Part shown: positions 54,304 through 62,462 of the stretch, one piece after another
How the letters are laid out: the number at the start of each line of letters is the position of its first letter
How positions within the stretch are numbered: the first letter of the stretch is position 1
NCBI RefSeq assembly: GCF_019801965.1
Contig: NZ_JAHVIA010000005.1
Location: 124,001 to 188,000, forward strand
Length of the DNA stretch: 64,000 bases
Source: Salipiger bermudensis
GTDB lineage: Bacteria; Pseudomonadota; Alphaproteobacteria; Rhodobacterales; Rhodobacteraceae
Direction: 5' to 3'
The notes under the pieces: generated by a model
Seen by the model: the letters and a program-made list of their open reading frames with translations, nothing else
The model's database searches: none
What the model was told of the DNA's origin: nothing
Program-made: the position numbers and the translations under genes

Positions 54304-54878
54304 AGCTGCGCAAGATCATCACGCTGGTCGAGGAGACCCGCTCCGAGATGGGCCAGGCGGTCGCGCCGCCTGCCCGCCGGGCGCTCGCCGCCGCGGTGAT
54401 CGAGAACCCCTTCGCTGGGGCCTATGCCGAGGATCTCTCCGAGCTGATCGAGACCGGCGCGGAGCTGGGCACACTCCTGGGCGAAGAGGCGCTCTCCGCG
54501 CTCGGCTGCGCCGCGGGCGAGATCGAGGGCTATGGCAAGGCCGCGCTGGTGGGCGAGCTCGGTGAGCTCGAACACGCCGCCGCGCTGCTGCACCCGAAGC
54601 TCGGCGCGCCTTTGCGCGCGGTGATCGGCGGCGGCAAGGCGCTGGTGCCGTCCTCCAAGGCCATCGGCCGCGCCGGCGAGATCCTCGACGTGCCGCTCGG
54701 CCACAAGGATGCCGCCTATGTGCGCAGCCATTTCGACGCCATGCGCCTGCGGCTGCCCGACGCCCCGCGCCCGCGCGAGATCGTGGTGGCGGTGGCGCTG
54801 CAACAGACCGGACGACCGCTGCCGCGCGTCGGCGGGTTGAGACACGACGAGATCGAGGGCGGCGACGGGCTGCGCTGA
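54300..54878 (+). CDS. DUF1185 (amino acid synthesis) family protein, paralogue 2
   Basis: A 192-residue protein related to the preceding gene product: AAAVIENPFAGAYAEDLSEL, IEGYGKAALVGELGELEHAA, AAYVRSHFDAMRL and PDAPRPREIVVAV align without gaps in the main blocks, while the first 25 residues and the central loop differ. The start is TTG at 54300, overlapping the previous stop (TTGA). Retention of two diverged copies side by side suggests different subunits or successive steps of one pathway. The Rieske oxygenase gene follows after 53 bp. Confidence 0.85.
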   Translation: MKLRKIITLVEETRSEMGQAVAPPARRALAAAVIENPFAGAYAEDLSELIETGAELGTLLGEEALSALGCAAGEIEGYGKAALVGELGELEHAAALLHPKLGAPLRAVIGGGKALVPSSKAIGRAGEILDVPLGHKDAAYVRSHFDAMRLRLPDAPRPREIVVAVALQQTGRPLPRVGGLRHDEIEGGDGLR

Positions 54879-54931
54879 ACGAAACCGAGAATTCGCTGAC
54901 GAACCAAGCGAGGCTGCAAGGGAGAACGACG

Positions 54932-56002
54932 ATGACGAATTTCGTGAAGAACGCCTGGTATGTCGCTGGCTGGTCGACGGAAATCGACGACGCGCTTCGC
55001 CGCTTCACGATCCTCGGCGAGCACGTGGTGATGTTTCGCAAATCCGACGGCACCGTCGCCGCGCTCGAGGATCGCTGCCCGCACCGCCTGCTGCCGCTCT
55101 CCAAGGGCAAGCGCATCGGTGACACGGTGCAATGCGGCTACCACGGCCTGACCTTCGACTGCTCCGGCGCCTGCGTGCGCGTCCCCGGCCAGACCAACCT
55201 GCCGAAATCGGCCTATGTCGAGGCCTACCCCATCGCCGAGAAGCATGGCATCGTCTGGATCTGGATGGGCGACGCCGAGAAGGCCGACGAGAGCAAGGTC
55301 TTCGACATGCCCGAGTTCTCCGACCCGGCCTGGGCCGCCCATCACGGCGACGCGCTGCACCTCAAGTCGAACTATCTTAACGTGGCCGAAAACCTCGTCG
55401 ACCCGGCGCATGTGAGCTTCGTGCACCCGACCACGCTGGGCAATGCGGCCTCCGAGAACGTGCCGGTGCATGTCCAGACCGAGGGCGAGGCCATCGTCGC
55501 CTGGCGCTGGATCCGCGATGCCGAGCCGATCGGCTTCTTCAAGGCCTTCGGCGGCTTCACCGGCAATGTCGACCGCTGGCATTACTACTATCTCTACACG
55601 CCGTGCACCGCCGTCATCGATTTCGGCTCCATCGAGACCGAGAAGAAATGCGCCGAGGAAGACCGTGGCCAGGGCGTGCGCATTTTCGCACTGCACTTCA
55701 TGACCCCGGTCACCGAGACCTACACGATCGACCGCTGGATGCACCTGCGCAACACCGCCACCGACGATCCTGAGGCGGCCGAGCGCATGGACGCGATGTT
55801 CCGCAAGGCCTTCGACGAGGACAAGGAAATCCTCGAGGCGGTGCAGGAAGAGGAGATGCGCCCGCAGAAGCGCCGCCCGATCCGCATCGCCATCGACAAG
55901 GGCCCCCTTGTCTATCGCAAGCGCATCAACGAACTTCTGGAACTGGAACGCACGGAAGACCTTGCCGCCGATCCCTCACCGGCGTTTGTTTACCACGATT
56001 AA
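54932..56002 (+). CDS. Rieske non-heme iron oxygenase, oxygenase component (VanA-like)
   Basis: A 356-residue oxygenase. The Rieske [2Fe-2S] ligands are Cys49-x-His51 and Cys68-x2-His71 (DRCPHRLLPL, VQCGYHGLTF), and the mononuclear iron ligands His160 and His165 lie in NLVDPAHVSFVH. It begins FVKNAWYVAGWSTEI as in vanillate O-demethylase and related demethylases, so N- or O-demethylation or ring hydroxylation are the likely reactions. No reductase or ferredoxin partner gene lies in the window, so electrons must come from elsewhere. GGGAGAACG precedes the start. It is followed by the transporter genes on the same strand. Confidence 0.92.
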   Translation: MTNFVKNAWYVAGWSTEIDDALRRFTILGEHVVMFRKSDGTVAALEDRCPHRLLPLSKGKRIGDTVQCGYHGLTFDCSGACVRVPGQTNLPKSAYVEAYPIAEKHGIVWIWMGDAEKADESKVFDMPEFSDPAWAAHHGDALHLKSNYLNVAENLVDPAHVSFVHPTTLGNAASENVPVHVQTEGEAIVAWRWIRDAEPIGFFKAFGGFTGNVDRWHYYYLYTPCTAVIDFGSIETEKKCAEEDRGQGVRIFALHFMTPVTETYTIDRWMHLRNTATDDPEAAERMDAMFRKAFDEDKEILEAVQEEEMRPQKRRPIRIAIDKGPLVYRKRINELLELERTEDLAADPSPAFVYHD

Positions 56003-56027
56003 CCGGCGTAAGACCGGGATACCAAAA

Positions 56028-56044
56028 GTTGCCGCTAGGGCAAC
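56028..56044 (+). promoter_or_regulatory. Intercistronic hairpin before the ABC binding-protein gene
   Basis: GTTGCC (56028-56033), 5-nt loop, GGCAAC (56039-56044), a perfect 6-bp stem 26 bp before the start codon. It may stabilise or help process the mRNA of the abundant binding protein. No operator-like copy of the TTCGT motif was seen here. Confidence 0.35.
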
Positions 56045-56069
56045 ACCACCAACAGGAGAGTATATCCCC

Positions 56070-57278
56070 ATGAACTTTCTGAGACGCACCGTGCTCGCCA
56101 CGGCCGCCGCCATGGCCCTGGCGCCCGCCGCGGGCTTCGCGCAAGAGACCATCAAGGTCGGCGAGATCAACCACTACAAGCGCATGGCCGCCTTCGCCGA
56201 GCCCTACAAGATGGGCATCGAGCTGGCGCTGTCGGAGATCAACGAAGACGGCGGCGTGCTGGGCAAGGATCTCGAGTTCATCTTCCGCGATGACCAGGGC
56301 GACCCGGCCGAGGCGGTGAAGATCGCCGAGGAGCTGATGACCCGCGACGGCGCGGTGATGCTGACCGGCACGATCCTCAGCCACGTGGGCCTGGCGCTGT
56401 CGAGCTTCGCCGCCGAGAAGGGCTACCTCTACCTCGCCGCCGAACCGCTGGCCGACAGCCTGGTGTGGAAGTCGGGCAACCCCTACACCTTCCGCCTGCG
56501 CGCCTCGACCTGGGTCCAGGCCGCGATGCTGGCCGAGGAGGCCGCCAAGACCGACGCGATCAAATATGCCACCATCGCGCCCAACTACGCCTACGGGCAG
56601 GACGCGGTCGAGGCCTTCAAGGAAAACCTCAAGCGCCTGAAGCCCGAGGTCGAGTTCGTCGCCGAGCAATGGCCGGCGCTGTTCAAGATCGACGCCGGCG
56701 CCGAGGTGCAGGCCATCGAGCGCGCCAAGCCCGACGCGATCTATAACGTCACCTTCGGCACCGACCTTGCCAAGCTGGTGCGGGAAGGCGGCGACCGTGG
56801 CCTGTTCGACGGCCGCAACGTTTACGGCCTGCTGACCGGCGAGCCGGAATATCTCGAGCCGCTCGGCGACGAGGCTCCCGAGGGCTGGTTCGTCACCGGC
56901 TTCCCCTGGTACGCGCTCGAAGATGGCACCCCGGGCAAGACCTTCGTCGACGCCTATACCGAGGCCACCGGCGAGACCCCGAAGATCGGCAGCCTCGTGG
57001 GCTACATGACCGCGCAGTCGATCGCCGCCGCCATCGAGGCCGCCGGCGCCACCGACACCGAGGCGCTGGTCGCAGCCTTCGAGGGGCTCACCATCGAAGA
57101 CACCCCCATCGGCGCGCTGACCTACCGCGAGATCGACAACCAGTCGACGCTCGGCGCCTGGGTCGGCACCACGGCGCTCGAGGATGGCAAGGGCGTGATG
57201 GTGGACTGGGAATACAAGGACCCGGCCCCCTACATGCCCTCGGACGAAGAGATCACCGCCATGCGTCCGGCCGAGTGA
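56070..57278 (+). CDS. ABC transporter substrate-binding protein, branched-chain-amino-acid/aromatic type
   Basis: A 402-residue periplasmic receptor of the Liv (PBP1, peripla_BP_6) family. A signal peptide (MNFLRRTVLATAAAMALAPA, then AGFAQ) is followed by IKVGEINHYKRMAAFAEPYKMG, INEDGGVLGKDLEFIFRDDQ and YATIAPNYAYGQDAVEAF. Members of this family take up amino acids, urea, short amides or aromatic acids; here the catabolic neighbours suggest an N-heterocyclic or aromatic carboxylate. AGGAGAG precedes the ATG at 10 nt. The permease and ATPase genes follow, separated by a dispersed repeat. Confidence 0.92.
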   Translation: MNFLRRTVLATAAAMALAPAAGFAQETIKVGEINHYKRMAAFAEPYKMGIELALSEINEDGGVLGKDLEFIFRDDQGDPAEAVKIAEELMTRDGAVMLTGTILSHVGLALSSFAAEKGYLYLAAEPLADSLVWKSGNPYTFRLRASTWVQAAMLAEEAAKTDAIKYATIAPNYAYGQDAVEAFKENLKRLKPEVEFVAEQWPALFKIDAGAEVQAIERAKPDAIYNVTFGTDLAKLVREGGDRGLFDGRNVYGLLTGEPEYLEPLGDEAPEGWFVTGFPWYALEDGTPGKTFVDAYTEATGETPKIGSLVGYMTAQSIAAAIEAAGATDTEALVAAFEGLTIEDTPIGALTYREIDNQSTLGAWVGTTALEDGKGVMVDWEYKDPAPYMPSDEEITAMRPAE

Positions 57279-57315
57279 CCGGGCCGGGGGCGCCCGCCTC
57301 GCCGCGCGCCCCCTG

Positions 57316-57390
57316 CTTCTTTACGTCGACAAATACTCCGGGGTGAATTGGCCCTACGGGCCAAGAGGGGCAGCGCCCCTCCCCCCTGCC
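57316..57390 (+). repeat. Dispersed intergenic repeat, copy 5 (ATACTCC family)
   Basis: CTTCTTTACGTCGACAAATA and CTCCGGGGTGAATT, then palindrome GGCCC-TAC-GGGCC and GAGGGGCAGCGCCCCTC. It lies between the binding-protein gene and the permease gene of one transport operon. Confidence 0.8.
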
Positions 57391-57482
57391 TCATCCGCAC
57401 CCGACCGCGGGGCAGCGCACGGCTTCCATGCGCCCGCCACGAACGGCCCCCGCACGCCTGACAGGAAAGCACCACCCGGACC

Positions 57483-59339
57483 ATGGCCTTCTTCCTCGCC
57501 CAGTTCCTGACGGGTCTCGCCAACGCGGCGGCCCTGTTCCTCGTCGCCTCCGGGCTGTCGCTGATCTTCGGCGTCACCCGGATCGTCAACTTCGCGCATG
57601 GCTCGTTCTACATGCTCGGCGCCTTCATCGGCATCTACCTGATGGAGATCCTGCCCGGCGCGGTGGGCTTCTGGGGCGCCATCCTGCTCACCGGCATCGC
57701 CGTCGGGCTGATCGGCGCCATCGTCGAGATGGTGGTGCTGCGGCCGATCTACAGGGCGCCGGAGCTGTTCCAGCTCGTCGCCACCTTCGGCGTGATCCTC
57801 GTGATCCAGGACCTGGCGCTGATGATCTGGGGCGCCGAAGACCGGCTCGGACCGCGCGCCCCCGGCCTGCGCGGCGTCTGGCGGATCTTCGGCGAGCCGG
57901 TGCCGAAATACGACATCATCCTGATCGCCATCACCCCCTTCATCCTCTTCGCGCTCTGGTATCTCATCACCAAGACCCGGCTCGGCGTGCTGGTCCGCGC
58001 CGCCACGCAGGACCGCGAGATGGTCGGCGCGCTCGGCGTCAACCAGGCCTGGCTCTTCACCGGCGTCTTCGCGCTCGGCTCGGCGCTGGCCGGCTGGGGC
58101 GGCGCGCTGCAGCTGCCCAAGGGCGGCGCCGACCTCCTGATGGATTTCAACATCATCGGCGCGGTCTTCGTGGTGGTGGTGATCGGCGGCATGGGCTCGC
58201 TGCCCGGCGCCTTCATTGCCTCGGTGCTGATCTCGGTGCTCAACGTCTTCGGCGTCACCTACCTGCCGCAATCGACTCTGGTGCTGATGTTCGTGGTCAT
58301 GGCCGTGGTGCTGATCATCCGCCCCTACGGCCTTCTGGGCCGCGAAGAAGTCGCCGGCGAGCACGGACAGGTCGGCGCACCGGAGACGCCCATCCGCCCC
58401 TATGGCCCCGTGGGTCAGGCGCTGGTCGCGGCGCTGCTGCTGGGCCTCGCGCTGCTGCCGCTCTTCGTCGACCAGTTCATGCTGATCCTGACCATCGACA
58501 TGGTGATCTTCGCGCTCTTCGCCGCCTCGCTGCATTTCATCCTCGGCTCCGGCGGGCTGGTGAGCTTTGGCCACGCCGCCTTCTTCGGCGGCGGTGCCTA
58601 TGCCGCGGCGCTGCTGGTGTTCCATACCGACACCCCGATGGAGCTGGCGTTCCTCTTCGCGCCGCTCGCGGCGGGCCTCTTGGCGCTCGGCATCGGCTGG
58701 TTCTGCATCCGCCTCACCGGGGTCTATTTCGCCATGCTGACGCTGGCCTTCAGCCAGCTGGTCTGGAGCCTCGCCTTCCAGTGGCGCGCCGTGACCCGCG
58801 GCGATGACGGCCTCGTCAATATCTGGCCCTCCGACTGGCTCTCGGGCACCGAGACCTATTACTACTTCGCCCTGATCCTCGGCGTCGGCGGCATTCTGTT
58901 CCTGCGCCATGTCATCCATTCCCCCTTCGGCTACGCCCTGCGCGCCGGACGCGACAGCGCACGGCAAGCCGAGGCCACCGGCATCGACGTCAAGCGCGTG
59001 CAATTCGCGGCCTTCGCACTCGCCGGCGCCATGGCCGGTCTCGCGGGCGGCATCTTCGTCTTCGCCAAGGGCTCGGTCTTCCCCACCGAGCTCGAGATCG
59101 CCAAGAGTTTCGACGCGCTGATCGTGGTTTTCCTCGGCGGCGTGAAGACGCTTGCCGGCGGCGTTGTCGGCGCGGGCTTCATGACCGTGGTCGAAGACTG
59201 GCTCACCCGCCTCGAATACTGGCGCCTGCTGCTGGGTCTGGTGATCATCGCCGTGGTGATCGTGATGCCGGAAGGCATCGTCGGCACCCTGCGCACCCTC
59301 TGGCGCCGCATCCGCCACACCGATGAGGAGACGGTCTGA
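57483..59339 (+). CDS. Fused LivH-LivM ABC permease
   Basis: A 618-residue membrane protein joining both permeases of a Liv-type importer. Residues 1-285 are LivH-like (ASGLSLIFGVTRIVNFAHGS, LGVLVRAATQDREMVGALGV); a linker of about 40 residues leads to the LivM-like half (LHFILGSGGLVSFGHAAFFG, FCIRLTGVYFAMLTLAFSQL, GYALRAGRDSARQAEATGID). Most relatives encode the halves separately, although fusions occur in this transporter family. Its stop codon overlaps the LivG start by 1 bp (TGATG). The ribosome site is GGACC-like and weak. With the other genes it forms a complete importer. Confidence 0.92.
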   Translation: MAFFLAQFLTGLANAAALFLVASGLSLIFGVTRIVNFAHGSFYMLGAFIGIYLMEILPGAVGFWGAILLTGIAVGLIGAIVEMVVLRPIYRAPELFQLVATFGVILVIQDLALMIWGAEDRLGPRAPGLRGVWRIFGEPVPKYDIILIAITPFILFALWYLITKTRLGVLVRAATQDREMVGALGVNQAWLFTGVFALGSALAGWGGALQLPKGGADLLMDFNIIGAVFVVVVIGGMGSLPGAFIASVLISVLNVFGVTYLPQSTLVLMFVVMAVVLIIRPYGLLGREEVAGEHGQVGAPETPIRPYGPVGQALVAALLLGLALLPLFVDQFMLILTIDMVIFALFAASLHFILGSGGLVSFGHAAFFGGGAYAAALLVFHTDTPMELAFLFAPLAAGLLALGIGWFCIRLTGVYFAMLTLAFSQLVWSLAFQWRAVTRGDDGLVNIWPSDWLSGTETYYYFALILGVGGILFLRHVIHSPFGYALRAGRDSARQAEATGIDVKRVQFAAFALAGAMAGLAGGIFVFAKGSVFPTELEIAKSFDALIVVFLGGVKTLAGGVVGAGFMTVVEDWLTRLEYWRLLLGLVIIAVVIVMPEGIVGTLRTLWRRIRHTDEETV

Positions 59340-60109
59340 TGTCCGAGATCCTGCGAGTCGAAAACCTGAAGAAAAGCTATGACGGCTTTCTCGCGGTCAA
59401 CGGCGTGTCCTTCAGCGTCGCCAAGGGCGAGCTGAAGGCGCTGATCGGCCCCAACGGCGCCGGCAAGTCGACCTGCTTCAACATGCTGATGGGGCAGCTC
59501 AAGCCGACCGAGGGCGACGTGTTCTTCGAGGGCGAGAAGATCACCGGCCACAAACCGCGCGACATCTGGCGCCGCGGCGTCGGCCGGACCTTCCAGATCA
59601 CCGGCACCTACCAGTCGATGACGGTGATCGAGAACGTGCAGATGGCGCTGATGAGCCACCATCGCAAGATCTTCTCGATCGGGCCGCGGGCGTGGAAGCT
59701 CTACCGCGAGGAGGCCTTCGAGTTCCTCGAGACCGTGTCGATGCAGGATCAGGCCGACCGGCCCTGCTCGATCCTCGCCTATGGCGATCTCAAGCGGCTC
59801 GAGCTGGCCATCGCGCTCTGCCACCGCCCGCGCCTTCTCTTGATGGACGAGCCCACCGCCGGCATGGCCCCCACCGCCCGCGTCGAGCTGATGCAGCTGG
59901 TGGCCGATATCGTCCGCGATCAGGGCGTCTCGGTGCTGTTCACCGAGCACGACATGGACGTGGTCTTTGCCCATTCCCACCACATCATGGTGCTGAACCG
60001 CGGCGAGCTGATCGCCGATGGCGACGCCACCGCGGTGCGCAACAACCCGCAGGTCCAGGAGGTCTATCTGGGCGGCGGGACGCTCTTCAAGGAGGAGTCC
60101 CATGCTTAG
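59339..60109 (+). CDS. ABC transporter ATP-binding protein (LivG-like)
   Basis: A 256-residue ATPase. Walker A is GPNGAGKST, the Q-loop region is VGRTFQITGTYQSM, Walker B is LLLMDEPTAGMAP and the switch His is in FTEHDMDVVF. The usual LSGG-type signature reads LAYGDLKRLE, typical of the LivG branch, which lacks the canonical LSGGQ. It energises the fused permease together with the LivF-like ATPase, whose start codon lies 8 bp inside this gene. Confidence 0.94.
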   Translation: MSEILRVENLKKSYDGFLAVNGVSFSVAKGELKALIGPNGAGKSTCFNMLMGQLKPTEGDVFFEGEKITGHKPRDIWRRGVGRTFQITGTYQSMTVIENVQMALMSHHRKIFSIGPRAWKLYREEAFEFLETVSMQDQADRPCSILAYGDLKRLELAIALCHRPRLLLMDEPTAGMAPTARVELMQLVADIVRDQGVSVLFTEHDMDVVFAHSHHIMVLNRGELIADGDATAVRNNPQVQEVYLGGGTLFKEESHA

Positions 60110-60803
60110 CGTCGAGCGCATCCACAGCTATTACGGCAAGGCCCATATCCTCAACGACCTCAGCTTTGAGGTCCGGCGCGGCGAGGTGGTGGCGCTTCTG
60201 GGCCGCAACGGCGCCGGCAAGTCCACTACGATGAAATCGGTGATGCAGCTGGTGCGCCCGAAGCAGGGACATGTTGTGTTCCAGGGCGAGAACCTCGTCG
60301 GCGCCCCCGCCTTCCGGGTCGCCAAGGACGGCATCGGCTACGTGCCCGAGGATCGGCGCATCTTCACCGACCTGACGGTGCTCGAGAACCTCGAGGTCGG
60401 GCGCCAGCCCAGGCGCCACGACGCGCCGCACTGGACCATCGAACAGCTCTTCGAGATCTTCCCCAACCTCGAAGAGCGCCGCGCCAACCGCGGCAAGCAC
60501 ATGTCGGGCGGAGAGCAGCAGATGCTGACCATCGCGCGCACGCTGATGGGCAATCCCTCGCTGCTCTTGCTCGATGAGCCCTCCGAGGGCATCGCCCCGG
60601 TGATCGTCGAGCAGATGGCGGCGACGATCCTCAAGCTCAAGGCCGAGGGGCTGACGGTGATGATCTCTGAGCAGAACCTGCACTTCGCCCGCGCGGTGGC
60701 CGACCGGGCCATCATCATCGAGGGCGGCGAGAAGAAGTTTGACGGCAGTTTCAAGGAGTTGGAAGCCCATCCCGAGATCCGCGACGCCTATCTTTCCGTC
60801 TGA
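60102..60803 (+). CDS. ABC transporter ATP-binding protein (LivF-like)
   Basis: A 233-residue ATPase. Walker A is GRNGAGKST, the LivF-specific Q-loop segment is IGYVPEDRRIFTDLTVLENL, the signature MSGGEQQML, Walker B LLLLDEPSEGIAP and the switch region ISEQNLHFA with Gln in place of the usual His, as is normal for LivF. The ATG at 60102 has AAGGAGGAG upstream and overlaps livG by 8 bp. It closes the transport operon; the MarR regulator follows after 86 bp. Confidence 0.94.
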   Translation: MLSVERIHSYYGKAHILNDLSFEVRRGEVVALLGRNGAGKSTTMKSVMQLVRPKQGHVVFQGENLVGAPAFRVAKDGIGYVPEDRRIFTDLTVLENLEVGRQPRRHDAPHWTIEQLFEIFPNLEERRANRGKHMSGGEQQMLTIARTLMGNPSLLLLDEPSEGIAPVIVEQMAATILKLKAEGLTVMISEQNLHFARAVADRAIIIEGGEKKFDGSFKELEAHPEIRDAYLSV

Positions 60804-60815
60804 GCCACAAGCGCC

Positions 60816-60821
60816 TATACT
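60816..60821 (+). promoter_or_regulatory. Candidate -10 element of the MarR regulator gene
   Basis: TATACT in the gap after livF would give the regulator its own promoter; the matching -35 (TTTCCG at 60793-60798, 17-bp spacer) is poor. Confidence 0.35.
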
Positions 60822-60889
60822 GCACTGCAGCATTGGCAGAAGGGCGCGTGTTTCGTAAGGTTGGGGCGCCCGACAGGAGGTCCGAGTTC

Positions 60890-61342
60890 TTGCAAGACAC
60901 GCCCAAAGCCCGCACCAGCGCCGAACATGGCTACGTGCTCGACGAACAGATCGGCTTCCTGCTCCGCAAGGCCTATCAGCGCAACTCCACCATCTTCGCC
61001 GAGAGCGTGCCCGGCAAGCTGACGCCGACGCAGTTCTCGGTGATGCACCGGTTGGCCGAGGACGGTCCGACCTCGCAGAACCTGCTGGGGCGCTCGGTGG
61101 CGATGGACGGCGCGACGACCAAGGGCGTGGTCGACCGGCTGATCGCGCGTGGCCTGCTCCAGACCGCGCCCGACCCGGTGGACCGCCGCCGCCATCTCGT
61201 CTCGCTGACCGCCGATGGCGTGGCGCTGATCGACGAGGCGGTGGATGCCGCCATCGCGGTGAGCGCCGAGACGCTGGCGCCGCTGCGCGAGCGCGAGAAG
61301 GAGACGCTGCTGCGGCTGCTGAAGAAGCTCGGCGGGGAGTGA
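60890..61342 (+). CDS. MarR-family transcriptional regulator
   Basis: A 150-residue winged-helix repressor: YVLDEQIGFLLRKAYQRNST (dimer helix), LTPTQFSVMHRLAEDGPTSQ, GRSVAMDGATTKGVVDRLIA (recognition helix) and the wing PDPVDRRRHLVSLT. It starts with TTG at 60890 behind AGGAGG; longer starts (GTG 60848, TTG 60833) are less likely. MarR proteins in catabolic clusters usually release DNA on binding an aromatic acid or its CoA ester. It is the natural candidate to bind the two TTCGT-N6-ACGA motifs at 51128 and 51299. Confidence 0.9.
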   Translation: MQDTPKARTSAEHGYVLDEQIGFLLRKAYQRNSTIFAESVPGKLTPTQFSVMHRLAEDGPTSQNLLGRSVAMDGATTKGVVDRLIARGLLQTAPDPVDRRRHLVSLTADGVALIDEAVDAAIAVSAETLAPLREREKETLLRLLKKLGGE

Positions 61343-61385
61343 CGGGCGAACCTGCGCGCCGGGCCCCGGCCCCGGAAAGCGCCGC

Positions 61386-62153
61386 TCAGACCTTTGCCAG
61401 CTTGACCTCGACCTCGCCCGCCACCAGCGCCCGGCGCAGCGGCCCTTGCGGGCGGGCATCGCTCACCAGCACGTCGATCTCGCCCCAGTCGGCGTAGCGC
61501 GCGGTGGCCATGCGGTCGAATTTCGAGTGATCCGCCACCACCATGTGCCGCGCGCTCTGGCGCAGCATCGTGGCGTAGACGTCCGCCGCGTCGATCAGCG
61601 CATCCGACGGCCCGAGGGGCGACATGGCGCTGGCCCCGGTCACCGACCAGTCGGCGCTGTAATCCGACAGGAAGCGCACCGCCTGCGCGCCGTGCATCGC
61701 GCCCTCGCCCGCATGGTAGATACCGGGCGCCATCACCACCTGGATCGTCGGGTTGAGGCTCAGCGCCGAGGCCACGCTGACGCTGTGCGCGATCACCGTG
61801 ATGCCGTGCATCTCAATGGCGATGAACTTGGCGAGCTGGGTCGTGGTTGCCCCCGAGCCCAGCATGATCACCCGCGCCTCGGCGAGGTAGGACAGCGCCG
61901 CCTGCGCGATCGCGCCGCGCTCCTCCACCAGCTCGAGATGGCGCTCCGACAGCGCCGGCTCCACCGGCTGGCGCAGCATCGCGCCGCCATAGGTGCGCGC
62001 GATCATGCCCTGTGCGGCGAGCTCCTCGAGATCGCGGCGAATGGTTTCGGTGGTGACGTCGAGGGTCTCGGCCAGCCGCCCCACCCGCATCGTCGGCGAG
62101 ATCGCCAACTGATCGAGGATCGCCCTCTGGCGCGTATCCTTCTTGCGAGACAT
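61386..62153 (-). CDS. DeoR/GlpR-family transcriptional regulator
   Basis: A 255-residue regulator. The N-terminal HTH is DeoR type (RQRAILDQLAISPTMRVGRL, LDVTTETIRRDLEELAAQGM), and the C-terminal sugar-phosphate sensor domain (DeoRC) has MLGSGATTTQLAKFI and DHSKFDRMATAR. These usually sense phosphorylated sugars or glycerol-3-phosphate. The ATG at 62153 follows AAGG at 10 nt; the longer frame adds 39 residues that look non-coding. It lies downstream of metal-transport permease genes on the same strand across a 309-bp gap; a functional link is not evident. Confidence 0.9.
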   Translation of the reverse strand: MSRKKDTRQRAILDQLAISPTMRVGRLAETLDVTTETIRRDLEELAAQGMIARTYGGAMLRQPVEPALSERHLELVEERGAIAQAALSYLAEARVIMLGSGATTTQLAKFIAIEMHGITVIAHSVSVASALSLNPTIQVVMAPGIYHAGEGAMHGAQAVRFLSDYSADWSVTGASAMSPLGPSDALIDAADVYATMLRQSARHMVVADHSKFDRMATARYADWGEIDVLVSDARPQGPLRRALVAGEVEVKLAKV

Positions 62154-62462
62154 GCGGTTCTGGCCTTGTGTGGCGCCGCACCGCGCGGCGCCGATTGGTG
62201 CCGCAATCCAAGCAGAGCGGCGCGCGTCATTCAACCCTGACCGGCGCGGCACCCGGTCGCGCCGGGCCATGCATCTTTGGCAGCCCCCCCCTGTCTGTGG
62301 GTCCCGGATCCCTGTCGTTGGTCGCGCGCCTCAGTGCCATACCCGCACCCGTGCGTCGCAGATCCCGGTCCCGGATCAGCGCCCCGGAGCCCGACCCTCC
62401 CTCGCGCGTCCCGGATCGCCGAGCTTGGTCGTGCTCCTCAGCCCCTGCCCCGCTCTGCCCGC
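62154..62462. other. G+C-rich spacer with imperfect direct repeats
   Basis: About 309 bp between the DeoR gene and the metal permease gene. GTCCCGGATC occurs at 62301, 62368 and 62408; around the first and third copies a stretch of about 45 bp is similar (both contain TTGGTCG and CCTCAG at equal offsets). No gene or clear terminator was seen. Confidence 0.5.

Noticed and set aside
57354-59318. Minus-strand frame rich in Asp/Glu/His opposite the fused permease
   Set aside because: Mirror of the hydrophobic codons of a membrane protein; charged low-complexity composition without domains.
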